NCBI GenBank assembly: GCA_021205585.1
Contig: JAJPXI010000205.1
Span: 1 to 5,209, forward strand
Reading direction: 5' to 3'
DNA: 5,209 nt
Source of the DNA: Oscillospiraceae bacterium
GTDB lineage: Bacteria; Bacillota; Clostridia; Oscillospirales; Oscillospiraceae
The notes beneath the pieces were generated by a model, which worked only from the letters and a program-made list of their open reading frames with translations, searched no databases and was not told the DNA's origin. Made by a program: the position numbers and the translations under genes. Shown in pieces: positions 1-5,209 of the stretch. The first letter of the stretch is position 1. Each line of letters opens with the position of its first letter.

Positions 1-359
1 GGGAATACGGGGCTTTCTCCCTGCTGTGCCGGTATTACGCCCGGTGCCAGCGCCTGTTCGACGTGGGGCCGGAGTGCTTCCTCCCCGCCCCAAAGGTCAT
101 CTCCACGGTGGTGCGGCTGACCCCCCGGCCCTGCCCGGTGCCGGTGCGGGACGAGGATGCCTTTTTCCGTGTGGTTCGGGCCGCCTTCGGCCAGCGGCGG
201 AAAACCCTGCTCAACGCCCTGTCCGCCGCCTTCGGGGACTTGTACTCCAAGGAGGCGCTGCGGGACATCCTGCTCTCCTGCGGCCTGCCGGAGGACGTGC
301 GGGGGGAGCGGCTGGGCCTTTCGGAGTTCGCCGCCCTGGCGGAAAAAATTTTTCCGTAA
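1..359 (+). CDS. rsmA: 16S rRNA (adenine1518/1519-N6)-dimethyltransferase RsmA (KsgA), C-terminal part
   Basis: The frame is open from base 3 to the TAA at 357-359 and gives 118 residues. This is the C-terminal part of a protein that is usually about 270-290 residues long; the rest lies left of the window. RsmA uses S-adenosylmethionine to dimethylate two adjacent adenines in helix 45 of 16S rRNA, a late step in small-subunit maturation. Family hallmarks are visible in order: YGAFSLLCRYYA at the start, then FLPAPKVISTVVRL (the FxPxPKVxSxVV block), then FFRVVRAAFGQRRKTLLNAL, the conserved C-terminal helical-domain signature. The SAM-binding N-terminal motifs (GxGxG, NLPY) would be upstream and cannot be checked. 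The C-terminal segment shows no frameshift or internal stop. No convincing terminator follows, so some transcription may run on into the next gene. Confidence 0.93.
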   Translation, partial: EYGAFSLLCRYYARCQRLFDVGPECFLPAPKVISTVVRLTPRPCPVPVRDEDAFFRVVRAAFGQRRKTLLNALSAAFGDLYSKEALRDILLSCGLPEDVRGERLGLSEFAALAEKIFP

Positions 360-374
360 AGTCTCCCTTTCCTC

Positions 375-403
375 TTGCTTTTTTTTTGAAAGTAAAATAC
401 AAT
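375..403 (+). promoter_or_regulatory. Probable sigma-A promoter of the PEP carboxykinase gene
   Basis: TTGCTT (375-380) and TACAAT (398-403) are separated by 17 bp in an AT-rich stretch that contrasts with the GC-rich coding DNA on both sides. The -10 matches 5 of 6 consensus positions; the -35 keeps the TTG core. A run of nine T lies at 379-387, overlapping the end of the -35. A second possible pair is TTGAAA (386-391) with TATCTA (409-414), also 17 bp apart, which has a better -35 and a weaker -10. Either would give a leader of only about 25-40 nt before the ATG at 446. Assignment is by consensus match only. Confidence 0.55.
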
Positions 404-445
404 ATAAATATCTATTTGTTCCCGCAAACGAAGGAGGACGCATTT

Positions 446-2218
446 ATGGCATTGACGACAAACCGCCATGTCCTGGACTGGATCGACGACATGGCCGCCC
501 GCACCCGCCCGGATGAGATTATCTGGATTACCGGCGAAGAGGCCCAGTTGGAGCAGCTGCGCGCCCAGGGCTGCGCCACCGGCGAGATGATTAAGCTCAA
601 CGAGGAAAAGCTGCCCGGCTGCTAACTGCACCGCACCAGGCCCAACGACGTGGCCCGGGTGGAGGATCGCACCTTTATCTGCTGCCGCAAACAGGAGGAC
701 GCCGGGCCGACCAACAACTGGATGGATCCCCAGGAGATGTACGCTAGGCTGTACAAGCTGTACGACGGCTCTATGGTGGGCCGCACCATGTACGTCATCC
801 CCTACTCCATGGGCGTCATCGGCTCCCCCTTCGCCAAGTACGGCATCGAGCTGACCGACTCCATCTATGTGGTGTTGAATATGGCAATCATGACCAGAGT
901 TGGCCAGAAGGTGATGGACGCTCTGGGGGACTCCCCCGACTACATCAAGGGCCTGCACGCCACGGCGGACATCGACCCGGAAAACCGCTACATCGTCCAG
1001 TTCCCGGAGGACAACACCATCATGTCGGTGAACTCGGCCTACGGCGGCAACGTGCTGCTGGGCAAAAAGTGCTTCGCCCTGCGCATCGCCTCCGTCCTGG
1101 GCCGGGACGAGGGCTGGATGGCCGAACATATGCTGATTTTAGGCATTGAGAACCCACAGGGCGAGGTGCGCTACCTGGCCGCCGCCTTCCCCTCCGCCTG
1201 CGGCAAGACCAACCTGGCCATGCTGATTCCCCCCGCCTACTACCGGGAGCGGGGCTGGAAGGTCTGGTGCGTGGGGGACGACATCGCCTGGATTCGCGTG
1301 GGCGAGGACGGCCGGCTGTGGGCCATGAACCCGGAGTACGGCTTCTTCGGCGTAGCCCCCGGCACCAACGAAAAATCCAACCCCAACGCCCTGGCCACCA
1401 CCCGGCAGGGAACCATCTTCACCAACGTGTGCCACAACCTGGACGACAACACGGTCTGGTGGGAGGGCCTGGACAAAAATCCGCCCCGCAACGCCATCGA
1501 CTGGAAGGGCGACCCCTGGGATGGGGCGGTTTCTACCGAAAAGGGCGCCCACCCCAATTCCCGCTTCACCGCCCCCTCCAAAAACTGCCCCTGCATCTCC
1601 CCGGAATTTGAAAATTCCAAAGGCGTACCCCTGAGCGCCATCGTCTTTGGAGGCCGCCGGGCCAAAACCGCCCCTCTGGTCTACCAGTCCTTCGACTGGA
1701 AGCACGGCGTGTTCGTCGGCTCTGCCATGGCCTCGGAGACCACCGCCGCCGCCGCCGGAGCCGTGGGCGTGGTGCGCCGGGATCCCATGGCCATGCTCCC
1801 CTTCTGCGGGTACAATATGGCCGACTACTGGCAGCACTGGCTGGACATGGGCGAAACGCTGGGCGACAAGGCCCCCAAGATTTTTAACGTCAACTGGTTC
1901 CGCACCGACGAGGACGGCCACTTCATCTGGCCGGGCTTCGGGGACAACCTGCGGGTGCTGGAGTGGATCATGAAGCGCTGCTTCAACGAGGCCGAGGCAG
2001 ACGTCTCCCCCATCGGCTTCCTCCCCCGCCCGGAGGACATCAACCTGGAGGACTCCGGCGTGGACGAGGCCACCCTGCGGGGCCTGCTCAGCGTAGACCC
2101 ACAGTTGTGGAAGCAGGACGCGGCCAGCATCCGCCAGTTCTACGAAAAATTCGGCGACAAAATCCCCGCAGAGCTGGCCAGCCAGCTGGAGGCCCTGGAG
2201 CAGCGGCTGGAGCAGTAA
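446..2218 (+). pseudogene. pckG: Phosphoenolpyruvate carboxykinase (GTP), interrupted by an in-frame TAA at codon 60
   Basis: The family converts oxaloacetate and GTP to PEP, CO2 and GDP in the cytosol, for gluconeogenesis or, in reverse, for CO2 fixation in anaerobes. The start ATG has AAGGAGG at 431-437, 8 nt upstream. The frame is 590 codons plus the final TAA, the usual family length. Counting from the ATG, Tyr199, Lys208 and His228 (substrate and Mn2+ site), the P-loop FPSACGKTN (248-256) with the GTP-type Cys252, kinase-2 VGDDIAW (276-282), FGVAPGTNEKSNPNA, and the guanine-pocket region around VFGGRR and FCGYNMADYW are all present. The one defect is TAA at 623-625 (codon 60), between LPGC and LHRTRPNDVARVEDRT. 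Relatives have an aromatic residue here, so a TAC-to-TAA change is likely. The 59-residue product would lack all catalytic residues. GTG at 650 and ATG at 722 (codon 93) continue the frame but have no good ribosome binding site. The cause could be a real nonsense mutation or a sequence error; apart from the stop the frame is undecayed. Confidence 0.93.
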
Positions 2219-2228
2219 ATCCGGTTCC

Positions 2229-2267
2229 CCGCCTGTCCCGCCGAATTCCGCCCGGCGGGACAGGCGG
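2229..2267 (+). terminator. Strong stem-loop after the PEP carboxykinase gene, probable terminator
   Basis: A perfect 14-bp inverted repeat, CCGCCTGTCCCGCC (2229-2242) and its complement (2254-2267), encloses an 11-nt loop and begins 11 nt after the stop codon. The stem is very GC-rich. What follows is AT-rich (ATTATCCATAAAAAGG, then TTTTATTTT from 2285) rather than an immediate T-run, so it may terminate imperfectly or act mainly as a 3'-end stabiliser. It separates this unit from the strong promoter that starts 31 nt later. Confidence 0.75.
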
Positions 2268-2297
2268 ATTATCCATAAAAAGGATTTTATTTTCCTG

Positions 2298-2326
2298 TTG
2301 ACATTTGCTTTTCCCTGTCGTATAAT
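2298..2326 (+). promoter_or_regulatory. Perfect consensus sigma-A promoter for the T-box leader and por operon
   Basis: TTGACA (2298-2303) and TATAAT (2321-2326) match the consensus at all 12 positions, with the ideal 17-bp spacer. Transcription should start near 2333-2334, a few bases before the basal helix of the T-box Stem I. A strong constitutive promoter followed by an attenuator fits control of the operon by termination rather than by initiation. Confidence 0.92.
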
Positions 2327-2332
2327 ATCTTT

Positions 2333-2577
2333 TGCAAATGGCTTTGACGGAGTCAGTACCCTTTCCATCCACAGCGCAGCGAGTCCGGGGCGGTGGGAGC
2401 CGGGCCTTAGTCGAGGAAAGGGGAAAATCCCTCCCGAGCCGCGGACTGAACGCCTTGGCAAGTAAGCTCCGCCGGGACTTCCCGTTATCGAAGAGCGCGT
2501 ATGCTGGTACGCAGTAACAGGTGGTACAACGAGTATATTTTATACCCGTCCTTTTACGAAGGACGGGTATTTTTATT
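2333..2577 (+). ncRNA. T-box riboswitch (tRNA-sensing leader) of the por operon; specifier probably AUC (Ile)
   Basis: This leader senses the charging state of a tRNA and controls termination. Stem I: a basal helix GGCTT (2340-2344) with GAGCC (2436-2440), then a kink-turn-like internal loop, then GGAG (2349-2352) with CTCC (2431-2434). The specifier loop has AGTA (2355-2358) on one side and GAAAATCC (2423-2430) on the other. CCCTTTCC (2359-2366) pairs with GGAAAGGG (2415-2422). The apical part has the canonical GCGAG and GGCGGTGGGAG elements, closed by CCGG (2385-2388) and CCGG (2400-2403). A Stem II-region hairpin has CGGG (2473-2476) and CCCG (2481-2484). Stem III is GCGTA (2497-2501) with TACGC (2508-2512). 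The antiterminator pairs AGG (2519-2521) and ACG (2529-2531) with CGTCCT (2547-2552) around the 7-nt bulge TGGTACA. That bulge predicts a tRNA ending ACCA (discriminator A). The likely specifier is ATC at 2427-2429, after the S-turn GAA plus one base. AAT (2426-2428, Asn) is the alternative, but tRNA-Asn normally has discriminator G. The T-box call is firm; the codon is inference. Confidence 0.95.
2542..2577 (+). terminator. Intrinsic terminator of the T-box riboswitch
   Basis: ATACCCGTCCTT (2542-2553) pairs perfectly with its complement (2559-2570) around the 5-nt loop TTACG, giving a 12-bp stem followed by TTTTTATT. The 5' arm contains CGTCCT (2547-2552), the same bases used as the 3' strand of the antiterminator, so the two structures exclude each other. 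Uncharged cognate tRNA is expected to stabilise the antiterminator and allow transcription into porG. Confidence 0.95.
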
Positions 2578-2593
2578 AAGGAGTTGAGGTTCT

Positions 2594-3172
2594 TTGAAGG
2601 AAATGACTGAAATCCGCTGGCATGGCCGGGGCGGCCAGGGGGCCAAAACGGCCTGCCTGCTGCTGGCCGACGCCGCCTTCGCCTCCGGCCTGTACGTCCA
2701 GGGCTTCCCGGAGTACGGCCCGGAGCGCATGGGCGCGCCCATCACCGCCTACAACCGCATCAGCAAAACCCCCTGCACCATCCATTCCAACATCTACACC
2801 CCCGACTATGTGGTGGTGGTGGACGAATCCCTGCTGCACACAGTAGACGTCACCGCCGGGCTGAACGAGCAGGGGGGCATTATCATCAACTCCCACAAGG
2901 CCCCCCAGCAGCTGCGCCCCCTGCTGCGGGGCTACCGGGGGCCGGTGTACACGGTGGACGCCCGGCGCATCTCCGAGGAGTGTTTGGGCAAATACTTCCC
3001 CAACACCCCCATGCTGGCCGCCGTGGTGCAGGTCAGCCGGGTGGTGGATCCCGCCGAGTTCGTGGTGAACATGGAGGGCTCCTACCGCCACAAGTTCGCC
3101 CATAAGCCCCAGGTCATCCAGGGCAATATGCAGGCCCTGACCACCGCGATGGAGGAGGTAAGCCGAGCATGA
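2594..3172 (+). CDS. porG: Pyruvate/2-oxoacid:ferredoxin oxidoreductase, gamma subunit
   Basis: This is the gamma subunit of a heterotetrameric enzyme that oxidatively decarboxylates a 2-oxoacid with CoA and ferredoxin, or runs in reverse. It has 192 residues, a normal length for the family. The N-terminal signature IRWHGRGGQGAKTA (about residues 7-20) and the block GFPEYGPERMGAPITAYNRI are the family hallmarks of the POR gamma domain. The start is uncertain: TTG at 2594 has AAGGAG at 2578-2583 with a 10-nt gap, which favours it. ATG at 2603 would give a protein three residues shorter beginning MTEIRW, a common start in relatives, but its ribosome binding site would be 19 nt away. It is the first gene after the T-box terminator and overlaps porD by 4 nt (ATGA), so the two are probably translationally coupled. 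Substrate (pyruvate or a branched-chain oxoacid) cannot be decided from this subunit. Confidence 0.93.
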   Translation: MKEMTEIRWHGRGGQGAKTACLLLADAAFASGLYVQGFPEYGPERMGAPITAYNRISKTPCTIHSNIYTPDYVVVVDESLLHTVDVTAGLNEQGGIIINSHKAPQQLRPLLRGYRGPVYTVDARRISEECLGKYFPNTPMLAAVVQVSRVVDPAEFVVNMEGSYRHKFAHKPQVIQGNMQALTTAMEEVSRA

Positions 3173-3474
3173 TTCGAGATCCATTGACCATTACCGAGCA
3201 GACTCCCTGGCAGGAGATGACCACCGGCGGCGAGATCCCCCAGGGCGGCACCGCCCGCATCATCAAAACCGGCGAGTGGCGCTCCGACGTGCCCCGCTGG
3301 GATTCGGGCAAGTGCAAGCAGTGCCTGCTTTGCACCCCCTTCTGCCCCGACGCCTCCATCCCCGTTCTGGAGGGCAAGCGGCAGGACTTCGATTTTGACC
3401 ACTGCAAAGGCTGCGGCATCTGCGCCAAGGTCTGCCCCTTCGGGGCCATTCACATGGAAAAGGAGGGCCTTTGA
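3169..3474 (+). CDS. porD: Pyruvate/2-oxoacid:ferredoxin oxidoreductase, delta subunit (2x[4Fe-4S] ferredoxin-like)
   Basis: This small electron-transfer subunit passes electrons from the thiamine-bound intermediate to external ferredoxin. The 101-residue product has two complete CxxCxxCxxxCP clusters: Cys49, 52, 55 and 59, then Cys79, 82, 85 and 89, so all eight ligands for two [4Fe-4S] clusters are present. The roughly 45-residue N-terminal extension before the clusters, ending in a WRSDVPRWD segment, is typical of PorD rather than of free ferredoxins. The start ATG overlaps the porG stop as ATGA, with GGAGGAGG at 3151-3158, 10 nt upstream. The stop TGA (3472-3474) is 2 nt before the porA ATG. 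Function follows firmly from the motifs and the neighbours. Confidence 0.95.
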   Translation: MIRDPLTITEQTPWQEMTTGGEIPQGGTARIIKTGEWRSDVPRWDSGKCKQCLLCTPFCPDASIPVLEGKRQDFDFDHCKGCGICAKVCPFGAIHMEKEGL

Positions 3475-3476
3475 GT

Positions 3477-4670
3477 ATGTCTATCCGCAACCGCCTCTCC
3501 GGCAACGAGGCCGTGGCCTGGGCCATGCGGCAGATCAACCCCGACGTGTTCGCCGCGTTCCCCATCACCCCCTCCACGGAGATCCCCCAGTATTTAGCCC
3601 AATTCGCCGCCGACGGCCCGGGGGACCCCGAGTTCGTCACGGTGGAGAGCGAGCACTCCGCGATGTCCACCTGCCTGGGCGCTCAGGCCGCCGGGGCCAG
3701 GGCGGTCACGGCCACCTCCTCCGCCGGCCTGGCCTATATGTATGAAATGCTCTACGTCACCGCCTCCGCCCGCCAGCCCGTCACCCTGGCCGTGGTCAAC
3801 CGGGCGCTGACCGGCCCCATCAACATCAACAACGACCACTCCGACTCCATGGGCGCCCGTGACGCGGGCTGGATTCAGGTCTACGCCGAGAACAACCAGG
3901 AGGCGTACGACAATTTCCTCCAGGCCATGCGCATCGGGGAAAAGGCCCGCCTGCCCATCATGACCTGCCAGGACGGCTTTATCACCTCCCACGCGGTGGA
4001 AAATATCCTGCTGGAGGAGGATGAAGCGGTCAAGGCTTTCGTGGGAGAGTATGAGCCGGAAAACTATCTGCTGAAAAAGGAAAACCCCCTGGCCGTCGGC
4101 CCCTACGACACCTGCCCCTTCTACATGGAGCACAAGGTTCAGCAGGCCCACGCCATGCTGGCCGCCCGGGACATCATCCTGGAGGTGGCCGCCGACTTTG
4201 AAAAGACCTTTGGCCGCAAATACGGAATGCTGGAGGAATACCGCATGGAGGACGCGGAGGCCGCCCTCGTCCTCATCGGCTCCACCGCCGGCACCGCCAA
4301 GGCCTGCGTGGACCGGCTGCGCCAACGGGGCCGGAAGGTGGGGCTGGTCAAGGTGCGGGTGTTCCGCCCCTTCCCCGCCCGGGAACTGGCTCAGGCCCTG
4401 GGCCATTGCGGGGCGGTGGCCGTGCTGGACAAAAGCGAGGGCTTTTCCGGCTGCGGCGGCCCCCTGTTCGCCGAAACCCGCTCGGCCTGCTACGATTTGC
4501 CCCAGCGCCCCCGGCTGATCAACGTGGTCTACGGCCTGGGCGGCCGGGACTGCGCCGTGGAGGACATCGAGACGGTATATAACCGGCTCCAGCGCATCCT
4601 GGAAACCGGCCAGACCGGGGAATTGTACACCCATATGGGACAAAGGGAGGCGACAGACGATGGCGTATAA
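3477..4670 (+). CDS. porA: Pyruvate/2-oxoacid:ferredoxin oxidoreductase, alpha subunit
   Basis: The alpha subunit supplies the thiamine-pyrimidine half of the active site and the substrate pocket. From ATG 3477 it has 397 residues, close to other PorA proteins. Visible motifs: FPITPSTE (28-35) with the substrate-contacting Thr31; TVESEHSA (55-62) with Glu59, the likely cofactor-activating glutamate; and NRALTGPININNDHSDSM from residue 108, with Arg109 at the oxoacid-binding position. EHKVQQAHAM and FEKTFGRKYG follow, then the YRMEDAEAAL segment that opens the C-terminal transketolase-like domain, and VFRPFPARELAQAL and YGLGGRD near the end. ATG 3477 is preferred over TTG 3471 because AGGAGG (3461-3466) lies 10 nt from the ATG but only 4 nt from the TTG. 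The 3' end overlaps porB by 11 nt. The sequence strongly resembles pyruvate-type PorA, but pyruvate and branched-chain oxoacid enzymes share these motifs. Confidence 0.95.
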   Translation: MSIRNRLSGNEAVAWAMRQINPDVFAAFPITPSTEIPQYLAQFAADGPGDPEFVTVESEHSAMSTCLGAQAAGARAVTATSSAGLAYMYEMLYVTASARQPVTLAVVNRALTGPININNDHSDSMGARDAGWIQVYAENNQEAYDNFLQAMRIGEKARLPIMTCQDGFITSHAVENILLEEDEAVKAFVGEYEPENYLLKKENPLAVGPYDTCPFYMEHKVQQAHAMLAARDIILEVAADFEKTFGRKYGMLEEYRMEDAEAALVLIGSTAGTAKACVDRLRQRGRKVGLVKVRVFRPFPARELAQALGHCGAVAVLDKSEGFSGCGGPLFAETRSACYDLPQRPRLINVVYGLGGRDCAVEDIETVYNRLQRILETGQTGELYTHMGQREATDDGV

Positions 4671-5209
4671 TCTGAAACAGGAGATGAACAAGCCTGAGCG
4701 ATTTGTAGGCGGCCACCGGCTTTGCGCCGGCTGCGCGGCGGGTGTGGCCTGCCGGGGCATCCTGCGGGCCCTGGAGCCGGGGGACAAGGCGGTCATCAGC
4801 AACGCCACCTCCTGCCTGGAGGTGTCCTCCTTCCTGTACCCCTACACCGCCTGGGAGGACAGCTACATCCACTCGGCCTTTGAAAACGCCTCGGCCACCA
4901 TCGGCGGCGTGGAGGCCGCCTACAAGGCCCTGAAGCGCCGGGGCAAAATCGACGAGACCTTCAAATTCATCACCGTCGGCGGGGACGGGGGCACTTACGA
5001 CATCGGTTTGCAGTCCCTGTCCGGGGCCATGGAGCGGGGCCACGACTTCACCTATTTCTGCTACGACAACGAGGCCTATATGAACACCGGCATCCAGCGC
5101 TCCTCCTCCACCCCCCCGATTGCCAAGGCCACCACCACCCCCCAAGGCACCCAGGGGCCCCGCAAGACCCAGAACAAAAAGAACCACACCCACCACAAAG
5201 CCGCCCACA
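4660..5209 (+). CDS. porB: Pyruvate/2-oxoacid:ferredoxin oxidoreductase, beta subunit, N-terminal part
   Basis: The beta subunit binds thiamine diphosphate and the proximal [4Fe-4S] cluster and carries out the decarboxylation chemistry with PorA. The ATG lies inside the end of porA, with GGGAGG at 4645-4650, 9 nt upstream. The frame is open to the window edge (183 full codons; the family is usually about 290-320). HRLCAGCA gives Cys22 and Cys25, and NATSCLEV gives Cys52; these are three of the four cluster ligands, and the fourth should lie beyond the window. The thiamine-diphosphate/Mg motif runs from VGGDGG (about 106-111) to YDNEAYMNTG (135-144), with Asp109, Asn137 and Asn142. From about residue 148 the residues diverge from the family: RKTQNKKNHTHHKAAH stands where relatives have a hydrophobic segment such as DLTxIxAAH. 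The DNA there has no T from 5122 onward, so this tail is suspect. Confidence 0.93.
   Translation, partial: MAYNLKQEMNKPERFVGGHRLCAGCAAGVACRGILRALEPGDKAVISNATSCLEVSSFLYPYTAWEDSYIHSAFENASATIGGVEAAYKALKRRGKIDETFKFITVGGDGGTYDIGLQSLSGAMERGHDFTYFCYDNEAYMNTGIQRSSSTPPIAKATTTPQGTQGPRKTQNKKNHTHHKAAH

Noticed and set aside
340..356. Palindrome CGGAAAAA-A-TTTTTCCG at the end of rsmA as a terminator
   Set aside because: The stem is mostly A:T with a 1-nt centre, so only a weak hairpin could form, and the T-run (379-387) is more than 20 nt downstream.
623..625. TAA read as an amino acid (recoding or an altered genetic code)
   Set aside because: TAA ends rsmA, the PEP carboxykinase gene and porA in the same window. 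Known bacterial recoding to selenocysteine or pyrrolysine uses TGA or TAG. No recoding structure was evident downstream.
1741..1756. GCC triplet run as a repeat element
   Set aside because: It is a run of Ala codons (TTAAAAG stretch) in a conserved part of PEP carboxykinase, explained by codon bias.
650..2218. A functional shortened PEP carboxykinase restarting at GTG 650
   Set aside because: No good ribosome binding site precedes it, and the N-terminal portion removed is part of the normal fold. The catalytic part would be intact, so it is not impossible, but nothing in the sequence supports it.
2275..2290. ATAAAA-AGGA-TTTTAT palindrome upstream of the por promoter as an operator
   Set aside because: Short, A/T-only arms just before the -35 could arise by chance in this AT-rich spacer, and no known regulator site is recognised.
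35..2461. Long open frames on the minus strand opposite rsmA and the PEP carboxykinase gene (35-1129 and 1139-2461)
   Set aside because: They are shadows of GC-rich coding DNA: compositionally biased translations with no recognisable domains, lying opposite a clear conserved gene. One runs across the T-box leader and promoter.
3594..5208. Long minus-strand open frames opposite porA and porB (3594-4808 and 4519-5208)
   Set aside because: Gly/Val/Ala/His-rich translations typical of the antisense of GC-rich genes, with no plausible ribosome binding or domain signal and fully covered by the por genes.
1..5209. tRNA genes, CRISPR arrays, insertion sequences, attachment sites
   Set aside because: I saw no cloverleaf-like sequence apart from the T-box leader, no spaced direct repeats, no transposase-like frame and no terminal inverted repeats.

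Overview
The window looks like a piece of a GC-rich, strictly anaerobic Clostridia-type Firmicute, plausibly a gut Oscillospiraceae-like organism. The signs are a classic T-box riboswitch, strong AGGAGG-type ribosome binding sites, a GTP-type PEP carboxykinase and a four-subunit ferredoxin-dependent 2-oxoacid oxidoreductase. Assignment to a family is inference only. All genes lie on the + strand.

Layout. Bases 1-359 are the C-terminal end of rsmA (ksgA), a 16S rRNA dimethyltransferase cut by the window edge. A short AT-rich gap (360-445) holds a likely promoter. Bases 446-2218 encode a GTP-dependent PEP carboxykinase. Its reading frame is complete except for an in-frame TAA at codon 60, where the family usually has Tyr or another aromatic residue. 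As written it is a broken gene. A strong stem-loop (2229-2267) closes this unit.

Bases 2298-2326 carry a perfect consensus promoter (TTGACA, 17 bp, TATAAT). It drives a T-box leader (about 2333-2577) with a recognisable Stem I, specifier loop, Stem III, T-box antiterminator bulge and intrinsic terminator. Downstream lies a tight operon, porG-porD-porA-porB, in which the genes overlap or sit 2 nt apart. It encodes the gamma, delta (2x[4Fe-4S]), alpha and beta (thiamine diphosphate plus Fe-S) subunits of a pyruvate or 2-oxoacid:ferredoxin oxidoreductase. porB runs off the right edge.

How it fits together. PEP carboxykinase and the oxidoreductase both act at the PEP/pyruvate/acetyl-CoA node but are in separate transcription units. 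The main biological point is that a tRNA-sensing riboswitch controls the oxidoreductase. My reading of the specifier loop is AUC (Ile), which agrees with the T-box bulge UGGU (discriminator base A). This suggests that the enzyme may serve isoleucine or branched-chain amino acid synthesis, for example by reductive carboxylation of an acyl-CoA, rather than only pyruvate catabolism.

Quality caution. The last 88 bases (5122-5209) contain no T, and the encoded PorB residues diverge there in a way that looks like a contig-end artefact. The TAA in PEP carboxykinase could also be an error.
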